From contig CAZDLO010000140.1 in assembly GCA_964506325.1 (NCBI GenBank), positions 1-7,942 on the forward strand: 7,942 nt of DNA, written 5' to 3'. Each line of letters begins with the position of its first letter. The stretch's first letter is position 1. The position numbers were made by a program, and so were the translations under genes. Below, one piece after another: positions 6,553-7,942 of the stretch. The notes under the pieces were generated by a model, which was not told the origin of the DNA, searched no databases, and saw nothing but the letters and a program-made list of their open reading frames with translations. The stretch comes from CAINVV01 sp964506325. GTDB lineage: Bacteria; Bacteroidota; Bacteroidia; Bacteroidales; Prolixibacteraceae.

Positions 6553-6606
6553 GTTATGAATTAGGAGTTATGAATTAGGAATTAGGAGTTAGGAGTTAGG
6601 AATTGA
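6551..6606 (+). repeat. Heptamer tandem array, consensus GARTTAK, about 8 units
   Basis: Seven units run in register from 6551: GAGTTAT, GAATTAG, GAGTTAT, GAATTAG, GAATTAG, GAGTTAG, GAGTTAG. A degenerate eighth, GAATTGA (6600-6606), follows and then runs into ATTGATATTGATATG, where the next gene starts. The array fills nearly the whole 61-base gap between the ferredoxin gene and the membrane ferredoxin gene and supplies the GA of the ferredoxin stop codon. Because the unit is 7 bases and each contains TGA or TAG (and TAA on the other strand), about three units close all six reading frames. Confidence 0.95.
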
Positions 6607-6613
6607 TATTGAT

Positions 6614-7903
6614 ATGAGGATGATCCGGCAGTTAAGACACGCAGCGCTATCACTGGTATTTACCTTCATCACACTAAACGTGGTGGCGGTGGATGCACAG
6701 CAACGATTTCCAAAACCGGAATTCGCGACCGGGTATGTCCAACCTGACCCAACTGCCCCCGGGGCAAAATTACTGGCACTGGAATACCTGGATGTGACGG
6801 TCTTGCTGGCAGTTCTGTCGCTACTTACCTGGCTGGTATTGAAAAAACGATCAAGAAAAGGGGTCTTCTGGACTTCCATCTTTTCTCTGCTTTACTTCGG
6901 ATTTTACAGGGAAGGATGTATCTGCTCGATTGGTTCCATACAAAACATTGTCCTTGGAATTGCCGATCCAACTTATACCATACCCGTTACTGCCGTGATA
7001 TTTTTCCTGGCGCCCCTGCTACTGGCGCTATTTGCCGGTCGTATCTTCTGCGCCGGTGCCTGTCCGCTGGGAGCCATCCAGGATTTGTTTCTTATAAAAC
7101 CAATAGAACTTCCCAAATGGATTCAAAAGGTGCTGGGGATTATACCTTTCCTGTATCTTGGACTTGCCGTTCTCTATGCTGCCACCAAATCAGAATTCAT
7201 CATTTGCAGATATGATCCCTTTGTAGGTTTTTTCAGGCTGGATGCACCCTTTCATATGCTGGTACTGGGCTGCCTTTTCCTGCTGGCAGGAATTTTCGTG
7301 GCACGACCCTATTGCAGGTTTTTTTGTCCGTACAGTGTTTTGCTTGGCTGGATGTCGCGATTCTCATCCAACCACATGACCATCACTCCCTCTGCCTGCA
7401 TCCAATGCAAGCTGTGTGCCAATTCATGTCCTTTCGGAGCTATCGATGAACCCGTTGCGGAGTCGGGCAAACGCCGCAGTAATGTCAGAAGACTTATTAC
7501 CTATTTCCTGGTATTGCCATTATGGGTAGGGGTCGGAGGGTTTGCAGGCTCCAAAATGCATGTTCCGCTGTCGGGGTTCAACAGGACCGTCTATCTTGCT
7601 GACCTGGTCATTGAACACCCTGAAGTAAAAAATGATCCCAACAACATCGATGTCAGAACCTTTATGAGCTCAGGAAAATCTACCGAACAACTTATCACAG
7701 AAGCAGTGGCCATCCGCCGCCAGTTTTATATTGGAGGCTGGATCCTGGGCGGGTTTATAGGCCTGGTTATCGGAACAAGCCTTATCGGACTGTCCGTTTT
7801 CAGAAAAAGAGAAGACTGGGAACCAAATAAGACCAACTGCCTGAGTTGCGCAAGATGCATGAGTTATTGCCCGGTAAAGAAGGATGGGAGTTATGAGTTA
7901 TGA
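6614..7903 (+). CDS. Polytopic membrane iron-sulfur protein, NapH/NosR-like
   Basis: The product is 429 residues. A hydrophobic N-terminus (about 11-27) is followed by an extracytoplasmic loop and further membrane segments at about 58-76, 84-97, 122-142, 172-190, 213-230, 294-312 and 372-395. Cysteine motifs typical of the NapH/NosR/RdxA membrane ferredoxins are present: GCICSIGSIQN (101-111), GRIFCAGACPLGAIQ (142-156), CRYDPFVGFF (198-207) and CRFFCPYSVLLG (234-245). Two [4Fe-4S] sites follow, CIQCKLCANSCP (262-273) and CLSCARCMSYCP (409-420). It lacks the large N-terminal FMN-binding domain of NosR. Family members move electrons between menaquinol and exported redox proteins, so the Tat ferredoxin just upstream is the likely partner. 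The ATG at 6614 is preferred; a second ATG two codons on (6620) is possible. The last codons (SYEL) and the stop come from a heptamer repeat, but both C-terminal cluster sites are intact, so the protein looks functional. Confidence 0.9.
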   Translation: MRMIRQLRHAALSLVFTFITLNVVAVDAQQRFPKPEFATGYVQPDPTAPGAKLLALEYLDVTVLLAVLSLLTWLVLKKRSRKGVFWTSIFSLLYFGFYREGCICSIGSIQNIVLGIADPTYTIPVTAVIFFLAPLLLALFAGRIFCAGACPLGAIQDLFLIKPIELPKWIQKVLGIIPFLYLGLAVLYAATKSEFIICRYDPFVGFFRLDAPFHMLVLGCLFLLAGIFVARPYCRFFCPYSVLLGWMSRFSSNHMTITPSACIQCKLCANSCPFGAIDEPVAESGKRRSNVRRLITYFLVLPLWVGVGGFAGSKMHVPLSGFNRTVYLADLVIEHPEVKNDPNNIDVRTFMSSGKSTEQLITEAVAIRRQFYIGGWILGGFIGLVIGTSLIGLSVFRKREDWEPNKTNCLSCARCMSYCPVKKDGSYEL

Positions 7904-7942
7904 ATTATGAGTTATGAGTTATGAGTTATGAGTTATGAGTTA
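7888..7942 (+). repeat. Heptamer tandem array, consensus GAGTTAT, at least 7 full units, cut by right edge
   Basis: GAGTTAT units run in register from 7888: six GAGTTAT and one GAATTAT (third unit, 7902-7908), then GAGTTA at the window edge, so the true length is unknown. It is purer than the array at 6551-6606 but clearly the same repeat. The final four sense codons (AGT TAT GAG TTA) and the TGA stop (7901-7903) of the NapH-like gene lie inside the first units. Confidence 0.95.

Noticed and set aside
6549..6578. Nine-codon frame beginning at ATG 6549 with AGGAGG just upstream
   Set aside because: It is made of repeat units, starts within the end of the ferredoxin gene and encodes nothing recognisable; the AGGAGG is explained by Gly codons of the coding region.
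5739..7903. c-type cytochrome motifs among the cysteine-rich proteins
   Set aside because: No CxxCH is present in any of the three; the cysteine patterns are of iron-sulfur type or, in the small protein, unassigned.
6551..7942. Heptamer arrays as CRISPR arrays
   Set aside because: Units are 7 bases, directly abutting, with no unique spacers and no cas genes.

Overview
The window looks like a piece of a Bacteroidota chromosome, probably an environmental Bacteroidales or related lineage. The evidence is moderate GC content with AT-rich intergenic DNA, few clear Shine-Dalgarno sites, a candidate TTG / TAnnTTTG-type promoter, and intergenic heptamer arrays (GAGTTAT / GAATTAG type) of a kind I associate with this phylum. 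The taxonomic call is an inference; no marker gene is present.

Layout. Bases 1-230 hold the start of a minus-strand secreted protein that runs off the left edge. It resembles the N-terminus of acetylxylan-esterase-like alpha/beta hydrolases. Bases 231-588 are a divergent intergenic region with three operator-like palindromes; two of them sit back to back over a candidate promoter. Seven plus-strand genes follow. Three encode PQQ-like beta-propeller proteins (589-1806, 1872-3110, 3314-4729): two are secreted, closely related paralogues and the third is membrane-anchored and more diverged. Next come an anchored NHL-type beta-propeller (4775-5737), a 75-residue Tat-signal protein with four clustered cysteines (5739-5966), a Tat-signal ferredoxin with ligands for four [4Fe-4S] clusters (5968-6552), and a polytopic NapH/NosR-like membrane ferredoxin (6614-7903). 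The last two genes both end inside heptamer-repeat arrays (6551-6606 and 7888-7942).

How it may work. The final two proteins together resemble the NapG/NapH (or NosG/NosH) menaquinol-oxidising module: a membrane iron-sulfur protein paired with an exported multi-cluster ferredoxin. No terminal reductase, molybdoenzyme or haem protein is encoded here. Instead, the module sits with four extracytoplasmic beta-propellers and a small exported cysteine protein. The simplest reading is an uncharacterised envelope electron-transfer system whose substrate side is the propeller proteins or a partner outside the window. The three genes 4775-6552 are separated by single bases and are almost certainly co-transcribed. 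The larger gaps upstream leave open whether the whole set is one transcript.
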